From Toxoplasma gondii ME49 (taxonomy: Eukaryota > Apicomplexa > Conoidasida > Eucoccidiorida > Sarcocystidae), in the NCBI RefSeq assembly GCF_000006565.2, contig NC_031480.1, positions 450,144 through 514,143 of the forward strand: DNA of 64,000 nt, written 5' to 3'. The translations under genes were made by a program, and so were the position numbers. Shown piece by piece: positions 47,201-58,044 of the stretch (position 1 is its first letter; every line of letters begins with the position of its first letter). The notes beneath the pieces are model-generated. The model did not search any database. It was not told where the DNA came from and was given only the letters and a program-made list of their open reading frames with translations.

Positions 47201-50200
47201 AACTCACCGTCGTTCTCCCAGTTCCCCAAGATGGAGAAGGTAGGTAAACACCAGCTGAGAAAACCGCGCATACAAAACGTAGGATGTCCTGCTGCACGAG
47301 CTCCCATCGAGACGCCTGCACCCAGGAGGTCAAGACACTGAGGTTAGGATGGAGTCGGCGAGCTCTCGCTGAGCAACCTCGGAATTCCAGGCCGTCGAGC
47401 ATGTCCTTCTTTTCGCGCTCTTTGCTTGACGAACTGAGAAGTGCCGTCGAGTCGAGAGCAGCTTGTACGAAAGGTTTTTCGAGTCCGTGCAGTCGCCACT
47501 TAGCAGCTGCGACGAGCAGAAGAGAACAGGAAGCGACGTCAAGCTCCACAGAGTGAAGGCCAGTGGAAGAAGAGAAAGGATCAAAGCGAAACGAAAAGCT
47601 GGGGTTCAGTGCGATTGATTTATGACTCTCGTTGGCACTTTCGTTTTTTCTATTTTTCAGAGGGATGCCCTTCTCCATTGCCTTTTCTGTCATTCTTTGG
47701 TGCTTCCTGCCCCCGACGCCTTTCCGTCCCCGCCTTTACCTTCAAACAAGAGCTGCTTCTCATTCGTGTCGTCCTTCTCGACTCCATTTCATTATTCGTT
47801 TTTGCATTGTTTCTTTCCTCTCCCTGCCGTCTTCCTCTGTCTTCTCTCTTTTCGCTTCTTCTCTTCTGTCGTTTCTTTCATCCCTTTTGCTGGTTTCTTT
47901 CTTTTTCCAGCGCCTTTCACGCTTCCAGACTTGTTCCACCACAGCGGGCAGCCTGGTGTCGCTTCACCGCTGGGCCGCCCCTGCGTCGCTTCGTCTTCTC
48001 GCATACTGCTGCGGCTCCGGAAGCTTCTCCCTCCCGGAGGCGAGCTTCCAGCAGAGGGAGGAGAAAGCGAACAAGACAAACGTCCGGACCGAGACGCGAA
48101 GAGGAGTCAGAGGAAAGGCGAAGCAGGAAAAGAAGAAATCGAGAGTCGAGGCGGTACAGAGCGCGCGAGACTTGCCGCCGCAAGCAAAGCAGTGGCCTCA
48201 ACCGGTGCATCGAAGTTCACCTTTTACAGGTAAGAAAAAACACTGAGAAAAACGAGAACTGAGGGAAGAGCGACAGATCAAAGAGGCGATGAAAGAGAGG
48301 AAGAGACAGACAGAAGCAGCAAAAAAACGAGAAGAACAGACAGAGCGAGAGGAGAGAGAGCCGACAACAGAGAAGAGAGAGAAAGAAACCGAGAGGTAAA
48401 AGGAGAGGGAAACAGAGAGAGGCGAATGGCGGAGAGACGACAGACATGTGAGTTGTAGAGGCTCCGTCTGGGTCTGTTGGGTTTCCACTTTTTCTGCTCC
48501 ACTCGTTTCCTGTTGCTTTTCACGATTTTTCCTTTTCTTTCAGCGTGGATGCTTCCTCCGACTTGGTTGTTTTCGACGCTTTCCCCGTGAGAGAGGAAAG
48601 AAATAAAACGAGAGAAAACATTCTTCCAGCGAAAGAAGTCTTGCTTCCTCTCCCCGACGCCGAAGGCCTCTCGGGGCGCCTGGACGTCGAGCGCCAGCAA
48701 ACAGGTCGTGGCACTGCGAGTTCCAAGCTCGAGCGAATGGAAGGTACGTTTCTCTTTTGAAAGAAAGGATTTTTCTTCGTTTTGCTTTATTCGGCCTTTC
48801 GCCTCCGGTTGTCTTCTGTTGCGCGCTCTCTCGTCTTTCTCCTTGTGTGCCGTCTTCGTCTCTTCTCTCTTTCGCAAGTGTCCAGCGTCTGATGCTTCCG
48901 CCCTCATACTCTTGTCTCGCTCTTCTTCTTCTTTTTCTTCTCTCTCGTACCTGTCACTTCTCTCTTCCCTCTCGTTTAGTTCTCATAGCCTTTTCCTCAT
49001 CTTTTCCCTTCAACGTTTCCTTTCGCCTTTTCATCTTGAGTCTCTCTTCTTTCGCTTTTCTCGCCTCTGTCTCTTCGCGTTTGTCTCTCGTGTCTCCCCT
49101 TTTCAGTGTCTCTTATCTCCCTGTCAGTCGCTCACACTCTCTTTTCTCTCTTCGGCCGTTCGTTTGTCTTGTCAGGTTCGTGGCTTATGGTGTTCCGAAA
49201 TCGCGGTGCGTTCGGCCACCGTTCGGTGCGCTACTTTGACAACTTTCCCCCCTTTCTGTTTCCTCTCTTCCACACCGCGCGCGTTTCCTGGAAACCTCTT
49301 CCACGGAAGCCGCTTTCTCCGCTTTCGCAGGAAGCCGGAGGCGCCGAGGCTGGCGGGGCGACCCTCTGCCATCGGGTAGGCTCTCACAGAAGGCGAAGCG
49401 AAAGAAGAAAGGAGGCGAAGCAGTTGAAGAAGCGCGCATGCCGTGTAAATCTAGCTGCTTTGGGGGGCGTTCCCAAGTCGTTTCACCAAGACTTCGTGTG
49501 ATCGCCCACTTCAAAAGAGAAGGCGAGAAGAAGACGAAGAATAAGAGACACTGTCTGCCACCTGAAGCGGTTTAGTCTGTTGTGCTTCTTCTCGTCGCGT
49601 TTTCTCCTGCTCTGGTTCATCCTCTTCTGACCTCCGTCCTCGAGTTGCGTCCTCGTCGACATCGTTCGCCCACAAAGAAAGGCGCGTCCTATGCTGCACT
49701 CGCTTTCTTTCATGGAGTCGCACTCGGTCGAAGAAGAACTTCCGAGCGTCTCTCGATCTGCTTCCAACTGTTTATTTTCTTTTCCTGGCCACAGACGTCT
49801 TCTCGTCTTTGCATCCGCTGAGGGGAGGCCGAGAAAACGCAGCTCCTTCTTCTCAAAGCCTGTGCCTTTCTCCTCCACGAACCGCCCCCGTTCTTCAGGA
49901 ATTTCAACGGAGAATTCAACTGAAACAGACACGTTAAACTGACACTGTGTTGAGGGCTCTTCAATGTGGTGCTCCATCCGTTATCCCCAAGTCCCAGGAA
50001 TATTTTGTTGCATCCTGGAAAAAGGACTCGAATCTTCTGTCCATCTCCCTCACACGCTTCTTTCGACCCTTCTCCTGTGGGTCCGTTTCCCTCTAAATTT
50101 TCCATAGTTTTCTCGTTTTTTTTCATATTTCCCCCCATTTTTTTGTATTTTCTCCTATTTCTCTCAATTTCCCCAGGCCTTTTCTCCTGTTTCGAAGCAG

Positions 50201-52166
50201 CTGCAGTTGACTGGTGCAGAGGCGGCGCGTGCGTTGAATTTGCGGCTGCTCGCGTCTTCTTCTTCCTTCGCCCCCACCTTCGTTTCTCTCGCCTTCTCGC
50301 TGCCGCCGCGGTGTCAAATCGAGTTCAGCGTTGGCGTCGAGAAACGCCACTGGGCGGCAGGTCGCTTCTCCTTCTCCCCGGACAAAGGCTCCGACGTTCC
50401 CGGTGCAATTGTCCTCGACATGGTAAACAGAAACACTCACTTCGCTTTCTACTCTCGCGCGTGACGACTGCATTTCCACATTTTGTACTCAGACCTGTCC
50501 ATGCGCTCTCCTATGTAGCCTCCGGCCTGTATCCATGCAATCACACTTCTGCCTACCTACAGAGGCAGGATGAATTTCTGTTTTTGTACAGAGATCTATG
50601 CATACCCATTAGTACGTACGGAGACGTGAGCGCTTGTCTCTTCATAGAGATTTATGTCCGTACTTTACGCATAAGTAGGTGCATCTGCATACCTGTATTT
50701 ATCTATTTGAATTTGTAAGTGCATGCATGTATACCAGCACATATATATAGATGTATATGGACAGGAGAAGAGAACGAAAGTAGGTGTGTCTAGTTGGCAG
50801 GAAACGATGCATGGCTCAAGAGCCGTTGTCAAAATCGTTTCTCATGTGGACGTTAGACTCAGAGATACTTGGCACACGTGCATGCGCTCAAAAAAACGTC
50901 TCGCAGCTCTCTTCGGTTTTCTCTAGAGGCTCTGTCGCCTTTTCTTCCCACAGTTTTCCTTCGACTCCTCCAGGGTGCATATGTTTCTTATCGTGGCGCG
51001 TTTCCCCCGAATTCTCTTCAGTTCCAGGCGATGTTTTTTCGTCTCCCAAACGCGACATCTCTGCGGCAGTCCCTCCCATGTCGCCCCAACCTCGCGCGTA
51101 TTGTCGCCCTGCGTCCGTGTTTGCACCTCGTTACATTTCATGCGCCTTTCCTGTAGTCTTCTCTCCCTGCGCTTGCTGGCGTCCTTCCCTTTTGCTCTTT
51201 TCTGTCCGTCCTTCTCGGCGTTTCTCCGTTTGCTTCAATTCGCGATACATTCCTCACTCCCTTCCTTTCCCCTGCGCAGCCAGCGTCCAGTTTCTTCTGG
51301 CCGCCTCCGCGCGCGGTGTTGGAGGCGCCGCTGTCCTGCAGCGTGGATTCTGCATGCGCGGCGTTGCCTCTGGTGGCGAGTCCAAGAGAGAACGCGAGAG
51401 AGAGCGAAAAACAGGAAACGGCGCGAAATGAAGAGCCGCTCTCCCTGGACCTCGCTGCCGAGGGTCTCTATGCGCGCGGTCAGAGGGACTCTTGGAACTG
51501 GCAAATCACCGAAGGCATGATCGTTCACCTGCCTCTTCCGGATTTCAGTAAGTCAACAATTTCCGACGGCGGTCCCCATGCAGTCGCGGCAGCGGTGCAT
51601 GCAGGTGCTGAGGTCGGGAGAGTTCGGCTGTTGCTGTGCGTATTTTCGGAGCTTTCTCGAAATAAAAACTCGCCACTATCAACCACACATGCGAATTTCA
51701 GGCCTCTAGCGGAATATGCGAGACTGCAAACAGAGAGAGACTGTGTAGACTGGTTCTGTAGATTTCATGCATCTCTGGGCTTGATGTTTTTTGCTTTTCC
51801 TTTGATATTTAGAAGGATAGGTGCTGTGTGTTTGCTGAAAGTCGGGCAGGCGAAGAAAGCTGAGTGTGTCGATTCGTCGTCTCTGTTGCTCAGAAAAAAA
51901 GGATCTCCTAGAGCCGAATGTGCCACTGGAGCCCCGCCAGAAAAGAAAGATATAGTGAAGAGGCGAAGATGGACCGCACCCCCGACTCCCTCTTTCGACA
52001 GAGAGTGGACCTGTCTCGTCCAAAGCTGCTTGTGCTTCTTTTCTAATTTTCCTTGTATTTTCTCTCTTTTTTTGCAGGTATGCCATTTAACGTCATAGCG
52101 CTGTCGGGAACTGTCCTGACGTTGTTTTACGGCTCTGTCTTTCGGATCACCACGATGGAGTGGTGA
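44289..52166 (+). CDS. PIGT: GPI transamidase subunit PIG-T (Gpi16)
   Basis: Exons: 44289-44568, 45254-45545, 46219-46450, 47065-47239, 47911-48229, 48544-48743, 49176-49375, 50177-50422, 51280-51547, 52078-52166 (766 residues, in phase). PIG-T holds the ER-membrane complex that attaches preformed GPI anchors to proteins. Family signs: HQHYDIFPKEIGKLL, SLTQGRW with WG and PPGA (about 152-170), THALGGIICSGFS, VACTENLNSLQKLLPC, AGLLSLLHP, FPPFLFPLFHTARVSW, FSVGVEKRHW with PGAIV, and the C-terminal PLPDFSMPFNVIALSGTVL, where the single C-terminal membrane helix begins. The start ATG sits in CACCATGG; hydrophobic LSFVALFVFVALLPALGA serves as signal peptide. A second ATG at 44361 would give a more compact signal. 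At 766 residues it is longer than typical PIG-T (about 580); the excess is a Ser-Pro repeat in exon 2 and charged inserts in exons 5, 6 and 9. An extra in-frame exon near 50975 cannot be excluded. Confidence 0.92.
44689..44780. repeat. TA-rich microsatellite in PIG-T intron 1
   Basis: Imperfect runs of alternating T/A with TATG interruptions lie in the first intron of the PIG-T gene. Confidence 0.85.
45355..45415 (+). repeat. Coding (TCTTCTCCN)n repeat giving Ser-Ser-Pro units
   Basis: Six Ser-Ser-Pro units are encoded within PIG-T exon 2, between the HYDIFP motif and the conserved SLTQGRW motif. The insert interrupts an otherwise conserved part of the family. Confidence 0.9.
45900..46140. 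repeat. Degenerate TCTG/TCTA tract in PIG-T intron 2
   Basis: Irregular CTATCTGT-like words run for about 240 bases ahead of exon 3, after a short TA run at 45871-45888. It resembles the tracts near 31060 and 33400. Confidence 0.7.
46555..46724. repeat. TA/ACATAT-rich microsatellites in PIG-T intron 3
   Basis: Repeated ACATATAT words and pure TA runs (for example 46707-46724) occupy the intron after exon 3. Confidence 0.8.
48240..48440. repeat. Purine tract filling PIG-T intron 5
   Basis: About 200 bases are mostly A/G. The preceding intron (about 47640-47910) and the following one (about 48760-49170) are strongly pyrimidine-rich, so adjacent introns alternate in strand composition around exons 5 and 6. 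Confidence 0.75.
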
Positions 52167-53870
52167 AGAAAAAGACAGGAGGGGAGAGTCGGCTCGTTCT
52201 GCTTTCGCTTTTAGTCGGTTGACCGAGACTTTCTGCATGCAGTCTCATCTCTGTCACGCGCCTCGTCTGCTTTGACGGGTCGGAGGTGAGCAGTTGGTCG
52301 TCTCTACTTCGAACTGCGACGAGGAAGCAACGGCGCGTAGCCGAAATCAGGAGCAAGAACGACGGAATCGCGGCGGCGCGCTTGCCTCCGCATGCAGTCG
52401 ACGCTTTTACACATATTTTCATGTCTGTGGGATCCAGGTGTATGTACACCCTAATGCAGACCTCTGGAGGGAATGGCGGTGCGCAGGCGACACGGCACAC
52501 ACTTTGGGGAGTTGGCTCGCTTTTCTTGAAAAAGAAAGTTAAAAATCAATTCGAACGTGACCCGACGTTCACGCTCGACAATTGCTTCACAAAGTTCTCC
52601 GAAGACTCTCAAGACGAATCGATTTGCGTGGTACCCCCAAGAGCTCTGTGATTCCGGACTCGATCCCAGAGAAAAAGCTGCTTGATACGGCGACAAGTGG
52701 TAGATCAAGAATAGTTCGATGTTCTGAGGCAGAAACAGACAGAAACGAGACCGACGAAATAGAAGACGTCGTTTTGGAACACAGAAATCCACGTTTTTGT
52801 AATTTTTTCAACTCGTTCTTTGGAGAATGAAATCTCTCTTCTCTGCTGTCGCACGACGCATGCACTGAGGGGAAAACTCATCCCTTACGATCAAGGTCTT
52901 TCCCTAGGAAACAGCAATGATGTCGAAGAAAAAACAGACCTTAAAAAACAGAACATATGTACATATACATATACATACGTGTATATATATATATATATAT
53001 AGAGTGCTTTGGCATGCATCCACATGCAAATTTCTGTACGCCTTCGTAAATGTGTACATATATTTTTTTCATTCATAGAAGGATGCGAATGTACAGAAAT
53101 TGATGCACAACATCCCAAAATGGTTTTTGACTTTTTCCTGTCGAGTGAGGCAGAGGCCTTTGGTGCTCGAGTTCAGGATCTGTGCTTCTCGCTGGCGCAA
53201 GTGAAAAGGCGACAGTGTTCCCGGTCTGTCTCTCTTTCATCAAAGACGAACAACTTCTACAAACGGGGGCGGGTGCGTGTCCAGTCTGAAAAGGTCTGCT
53301 TTTCGACCGTCAGTGGCTTGAAAAAAGACTGGAGACCGGCGCATAGGCTGAGACCGTCCGTTTAGAAAGTTACATTAGAAATTTAAATTCGGCGTGCGAC
53401 AGGAACGAAAAACAGAGTTCCAAGACAGGAAAACATATATATATATATATACGTATATATGTGGAGGCATGTCTAAGTGTGAATGTATTCGTAGCATATG
53501 TGCATATATGCGTGGATGTACTTTCCCCTTGGGCGCCGTCTACTTCACAGATGAGAGACGAACTCGTATCGAGAACACGGAGCCATCTCCGAAGTTCATG
53601 TAATGTCACAAGACAGGACGCGCTTCCTTGTCGGTTTCAACGTCGCCCCAGCATTTCTTTTCTCACGCACTCGCGTTTAGTGGGGAAACTCCATCTTTGC
53701 CCGTTTCTCCCGTTAAAGTCCAACCTATCACTCCGTGGATGCAAGCCACACCAAACTGGAATGCCAAGTTGCTCTCCATGAAACGTGTATAATATCTGCA
53801 TGTCGACAGATAAAAGCGTTTTACTCCTGGCACCCTAGCAGCCACACTTTTCAAGTATATACATATACAA

Positions 53871-53919
<49 letters not shown>

Positions 53920-54477
53920 ATATTCAGGGGTATTTTCACACATCTAAATGCATTCATGTGTATGTATTTTTGCAAGTGTCCATCTTGGTGTGTGTTTGCG
54001 ACTGCGGCTGTCGGAGGGACGGCGCACTGTTTTTTTTTCTCGAATCCTGCTGAAGACTGCCAGGCGGCACACCTGGTTTTGCTTGCGTCTGTCTGAAGGC
54101 GGCCTTCCTTGAGACGAGGGGAATGCGATATTCACAGGCGTTAGCATGCGCAAGAGTCATGCGCGCGTTTTGAGGAGTTTCCCCCAGTCTTACGCGTCAC
54201 TCCACAGGAAAGCCTTCCTCTCTCTGTGCCTTCTTTCCCTCGCGTCTCTGCTTGTACAGGAGACACACAGCCTCTCCACGCATCAACAGGGGACGCACTC
54301 TGGACTCTCGAGGCGCTTGCACAGGTCCATTCAAAACACAGTTCAGTCTCTCTTCCTCGCTCGCCACCGCTTTCTCCACCCTGTTTCCCCTTCTCTGTTG
54401 GAGTGTCTCGCCTCCGCCTCTTTCTCGTCAGATCGGCCCTTCTCTCTCCCCTTCGCTTCCTCTCCCTTTTGATCTGT
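52167..54477. other. Intergenic region between convergent genes; no gene seen
   Basis: This 2.3 kb gap follows the PIG-T stop and precedes the 3' end of the minus-strand coiled-coil gene. It should hold both 3' UTRs. It is AT-rich from about 52800 to 53940, with TA runs at 52982-53000, 53434-53450 and 53881-53916. Open frames are short and unrecognised. Confidence 0.5.
53881..53916. repeat. (TA)18 microsatellite
   Basis: Thirty-six bases of alternating A/T lie downstream of both PIG-T and the coiled-coil gene. Confidence 0.95.
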
Positions 54478-57400
54478 CTACACCCAGTCTGCAAGATGCT
54501 TGAGAGCAACCGTTTCCGTCCGACAGGGAACGAGACACGTGGTTTCGTCGATTTCTTCTTCTTCTCGGAGACCAAGTGCGTCCGCGTCTGGCTGCAAGGT
54601 CACCTGGGGAGCATGTCCGCTGGAGCGCGCCCCGCCGACGTCTGCGTCTTCCTTCGCTCGCCTTCTTCGCGGGCAGAGCCAGGCGAACGGTAGCCTCGCG
54701 AAAGCCATGAGGGATCGAATGCGATGGGGACAAGAAAGCGACGACGCGGCTGGGTCTGCACCAGCACCTGCTTCCACTTTCTCGACGTCGCTCGGCGCCT
54801 CTTCAACCGTCTCCGAGTTCTCTCTCTCGCTGTCTCGCGCCTCGAGGTCGACGAAAGGATCTCTCCCCTCTTGAAAAACAGAGACAGCCACTGTCAGAGG
54901 AAACGCGGACTCCAGAAGGCCTTCTTTTTCCTCGTTGCCCGTCGGCACACACGTCGTGCCTTCCGTCAGAACCTCCTCGAGGAGTCCGCCGCCCGGCGAG
55001 GCTCGCTTGTCTTTCCTCTCAGGGAGGTCCGTCTCAGTCGCCACACACCCTTCGTCTGAGCACTTGCAGACAGACGCAGACACAAACGGCGAAAACGATT
55101 CGCTTTCCGCTTCGAGGGCGCTCGCTCTGGACCCTGAGACCTCTTCGCTCTTCTCTTGGCTGTCCTCTCCAGAGGAGGTCTTCCCACAGGAGTTCTCTCC
55201 CCATTTCTCTTTGGCGCTCTCTCCTCCTTGCCCTGCAAGTTCCTCTTCGGAGTTCTTCTCGGCTTCCTCAGCCACACCCTTCTGCGCCGCCAACTCCGCG
55301 AGAAAGACTTCATCTGCGAGAGACATCGCTGGTCTCAGCTTGACCTGGCCTGCGACGCCGCGGGCATCTCCCTCGCTCAAGGTTCTGTCGCAAGCCACCG
55401 ACTCAACGAAGTTGCAGTTCATGGCTCGACCTCTCCCCTCGAGAGCGGCTCCCTCTTCTGCAAGCTGCTTCCTCTCCGCCTTCCCCCCCTCTGTCTCTGC
55501 GATATTCTCTCGGCTGCGGTGTTTGGACTCTGCAGGACCTCCCTGCTCGGGACTCGGGAGTTGTCCCTGCCAGCTTTCAGACGAATGCGCAAGGCAGTCT
55601 TCAGTTGCTTTCGCGAGCGATACACGCCCGCTTGCGCATGCAGGCGACACGATCGACTCTCCCAACTGCGCGCCAAGACGAAACGGATTCTTGCCTTCGA
55701 CGGACGCGAAACTGAAGTGTGTCAGTTCGCTTTCACCTTCTCTCGCGTTCGCCGCGCCTCGCTGATCTTCCCTCTCTCCGCCTTCCTTGTGCGAGGGAGG
55801 CTTCGCCCACATCGCAGTGGCCTCGGAAGAAAAAGGCCGTTTCGCGTTTTCTTCGCCGTCTTTCAAGCCTGTCTCCTCCTCTTGCTTCTGCGACTCTTGC
55901 TCCGCGTTCTCCTCTCCAGGCTCTCGCCGCAGCGAAGAAGAGCTGACGCTCCGTTTTTCGAATTCCTCGAAGGTGGACGTCTGCTTCAGCTCTCCAGATC
56001 CAAGGGTCTGCGAGGAGTCCTCAGCTCTCGCACTCGAAGGCGGCTGCTCCGCTGTCTGCTTCTCCACATTCCCCGTCTCCTTCTTCTTTCGTTTCTCTTC
56101 TTTGTCTTTCATCTTTTCCGACACCGACGGAGCCCATCCGAAGTGTGTGAGAGACTTGACGTGACTGGAGAGGCGTCTCCTTGAGGTCTCGAGTTCGCGC
56201 TTCGCCTGTAACAGCTTTTCGACCTCGCTCTTGAACGCTTGGCGCTCCTCCATGAGCTTCTTTCTCCAGGTGGCCTCCAGATTTCGTTTCTCGAGCTTGG
56301 CGGCCCAGTCCTTCTCGCCGAGCCGCTGCTCCGTCTCACGGAGTTGTGCCTCGAGTGTCTCCTTCTCCTCCCTCCGCTGTCTCTCGCGCTCGAGTGCGCG
56401 TTCCTTCTCCTGGAGGGCACTCGCCAGCTGTCTCTCCCTCTCTTGGAGGAAGGACAGGCGCGACTCCTCTTGGCTCTGCTGCTCTTTCAGCGCCTTCTTC
56501 AGCGCAGCGACCTGCTGCCGGAGAGCAGCGGCTTCCCGCGCGTGACGCTCCGTCAACTGAAACATCTCTTCTTCTTCGTCTTCGCGCTTCTTCTGCAAAT
56601 TCAGCAGCAGCCGCGCCTGCAGAGTCTGCCCTGTCCGCGCAAGCCCCACAAAGTTCGCCGGTGCCGCCAAGTGACTCGCCGAGGCGCCGGAAGCAGTCGC
56701 GGACGCGCATGCCAGCGAAGAGGCACCGTGTGAGACCCTCTCTCCGCGCCTCCACGCCGCAGACTCGTGACGAGAGAGCTCCGAGGGAGACAGGGAACGA
56801 GGTGAAGAAACGACGCGCTCCATCGAAGGCGACGACGCCTCCTCCCGCGCTGCTGGGTCGACGGGGAACGGCGGATCACACAAAGAAGGCGCCTCAAAAA
56901 GACGCCACGAAGCGTGAGGGACCGACGCGTTCCAGCGGTGCGGAGAAGACGCCAGAGAAGAAGACGAGGAAGAAGACGGGTGCGAAAAAGAAGAGAGACC
57001 GGCAGATGACGGCGACCCGTGATTTGGGTCTTGCCCGTCTTGGGAGAGGAGACTGGAGAGCGAGTGTCTCGCGTCGTCCTTCTCCGAAGACACGGAAAAC
57101 AGTCGCTCACTCAATGTCGGCGAGGGGACGCCTGTGGACTTGTCATCGTCCTCGAGGCGCGCGGAGAATGGAGACGCAAACGGCGAAGGCTCGAGGGCCT
57201 TCGTTGCCTTGCCGGGAGCGAGTGCGTTAACCTCGGATGTCTTCGGCACCAAACGCGTGTGTGAACTCGCGTAGCCTTCTGTGAGTTTGAGAAACTGCAG
57301 CTTCACTTCTTCGTTGAGTGGAAGGCCGTCGCTCGACGAGAAGGCGGAGACTTGTCCGTCTCCCCTTCGTCTCGCCCTCTTCTCCTGAAGTACCTCGGAA

Positions 57401-58044
57401 GACCTTTGCAGTTGGCTTCTCTCGCGGGTCTCTACTTCAAGCACAACCTTCGCCGCCTTCGCCTTCTGGTGAACTTCTCCGGTTTCAAGTTGCCTCTCGG
57501 CTTCGCGAAAGGCACTCGCGGAGACGAGGCAGGCGCCTCGCTCTCGCCTGTCTTCTCTCTGAAGGTGTTGCAGGGCGCCACTGTCTCGAGGCGTCCCCTT
57601 CGAGTTCTCAGACCTAGTCCCCTTCGAGTCTCGCCTCTTTTCGCGCTCGGGATGGCCTTCGTGTGGGGCTGCAGCCTCCAGCTGCTGCCTCGGAAGGCCG
57701 GCGCCTGGGAGCGGCGGCAGAGAAAAGGAGGAGGACCGCGCAGGCCGCAAAGAGATGGAAGGTGCAGAAGGCCGAGGGGAAGACGAGGGAAGCTGAGAGG
57801 AAGCGAGGGAGACCGTGCGGCGAGCGAGAGAGGGCGAGACATGGCGTTGGACTGAGGACCAAGCTGCAGGCGAGGGGCAAGAGGAAGGCGGCGGAGAACC
57901 GGCAGGCGACGAAAGGCGAGAGGGAAGATTGGACGAAACGGCGCACAGTTGCGACGATGGCAGCGACGGCGGAAATCCGCGCTCCGCCGCGCCTAAGCCC
58001 CCCCGCGCCGCCCAGTTCTTCGGCAGCGGCAGTGTAGCCGTCAT
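54478..58044 (-). CDS. Hypothetical coiled-coil protein
   Basis: This is a single 1,188-codon open frame on the minus strand. The frame is open to 58137, but the upstream start there is TTG; the first ATG is at 58044 (MTATLPLPKNW), and a good 3' splice site (TTCCCCACAG) ends just upstream near 58105, which suggests a 5' UTR intron. The N-terminal third is rich in Ser and Pro. A long heptad-rich segment at about residues 475-635 (for example RQLASALQEKERALERER, LEAQLRETEQRLGEKD) predicts a coiled coil. It is followed by KKKETG-type basic stretches and a long acidic Glu/Ser-rich tail. There is no signal peptide, no convincing membrane helix and no catalytic motif. I do not recognise the family; a scaffold or cytoskeletal role is only a guess from the coiled coil. 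It lies in the same orientation as, and downstream of, the SRS gene. Confidence 0.8.
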   Translation of the reverse strand: MTATLPLPKNWAARGGLGAAERGFPPSLPSSQLCAVSSNLPSRLSSPAGSPPPSSCPSPAAWSSVQRHVSPSLARRTVSLASSQLPSSSPRPSAPSISLRPARSSSFSLPPLPGAGLPRQQLEAAAPHEGHPEREKRRDSKGTRSENSKGTPRDSGALQHLQREDRRERGACLVSASAFREAERQLETGEVHQKAKAAKVVLEVETRERSQLQRSSEVLQEKRARRRGDGQVSAFSSSDGLPLNEEVKLQFLKLTEGYASSHTRLVPKTSEVNALAPGKATKALEPSPFASPFSARLEDDDKSTGVPSPTLSERLFSVSSEKDDARHSLSSLLSQDGQDPNHGSPSSAGLSSFSHPSSSSSSSLASSPHRWNASVPHASWRLFEAPSLCDPPFPVDPAAREEASSPSMERVVSSPRSLSPSELSRHESAAWRRGERVSHGASSLACASATASGASASHLAAPANFVGLARTGQTLQARLLLNLQKKREDEEEEMFQLTERHAREAAALRQQVAALKKALKEQQSQEESRLSFLQERERQLASALQEKERALERERQRREEKETLEAQLRETEQRLGEKDWAAKLEKRNLEATWRKKLMEERQAFKSEVEKLLQAKRELETSRRRLSSHVKSLTHFGWAPSVSEKMKDKEEKRKKKETGNVEKQTAEQPPSSARAEDSSQTLGSGELKQTSTFEEFEKRSVSSSSLRREPGEENAEQESQKQEEETGLKDGEENAKRPFSSEATAMWAKPPSHKEGGEREDQRGAANAREGESELTHFSFASVEGKNPFRLGAQLGESIVSPACASGRVSLAKATEDCLAHSSESWQGQLPSPEQGGPAESKHRSRENIAETEGGKAERKQLAEEGAALEGRGRAMNCNFVESVACDRTLSEGDARGVAGQVKLRPAMSLADEVFLAELAAQKGVAEEAEKNSEEELAGQGGESAKEKWGENSCGKTSSGEDSQEKSEEVSGSRASALEAESESFSPFVSASVCKCSDEGCVATETDLPERKDKRASPGGGLLEEVLTEGTTCVPTGNEEKEGLLESAFPLTVAVSVFQEGRDPFVDLEARDSERENSETVEEAPSDVEKVEAGAGADPAASSLSCPHRIRSLMAFARLPFAWLCPRRRRAKEDADVGGARSSGHAPQVTLQPDADALGLREEEEIDETTCLVPCRTETVALKHLADWV

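Noticed and set aside
50975..51170. Possible extra PIG-T exon in phase 0 after a good acceptor near 50975 (GAYVSYRGAFPPNS)
   Set aside because: No in-phase consensus donor was found before the frame closes, and exon 8 joins exon 9 in phase without it. It is kept only as an uncertainty.
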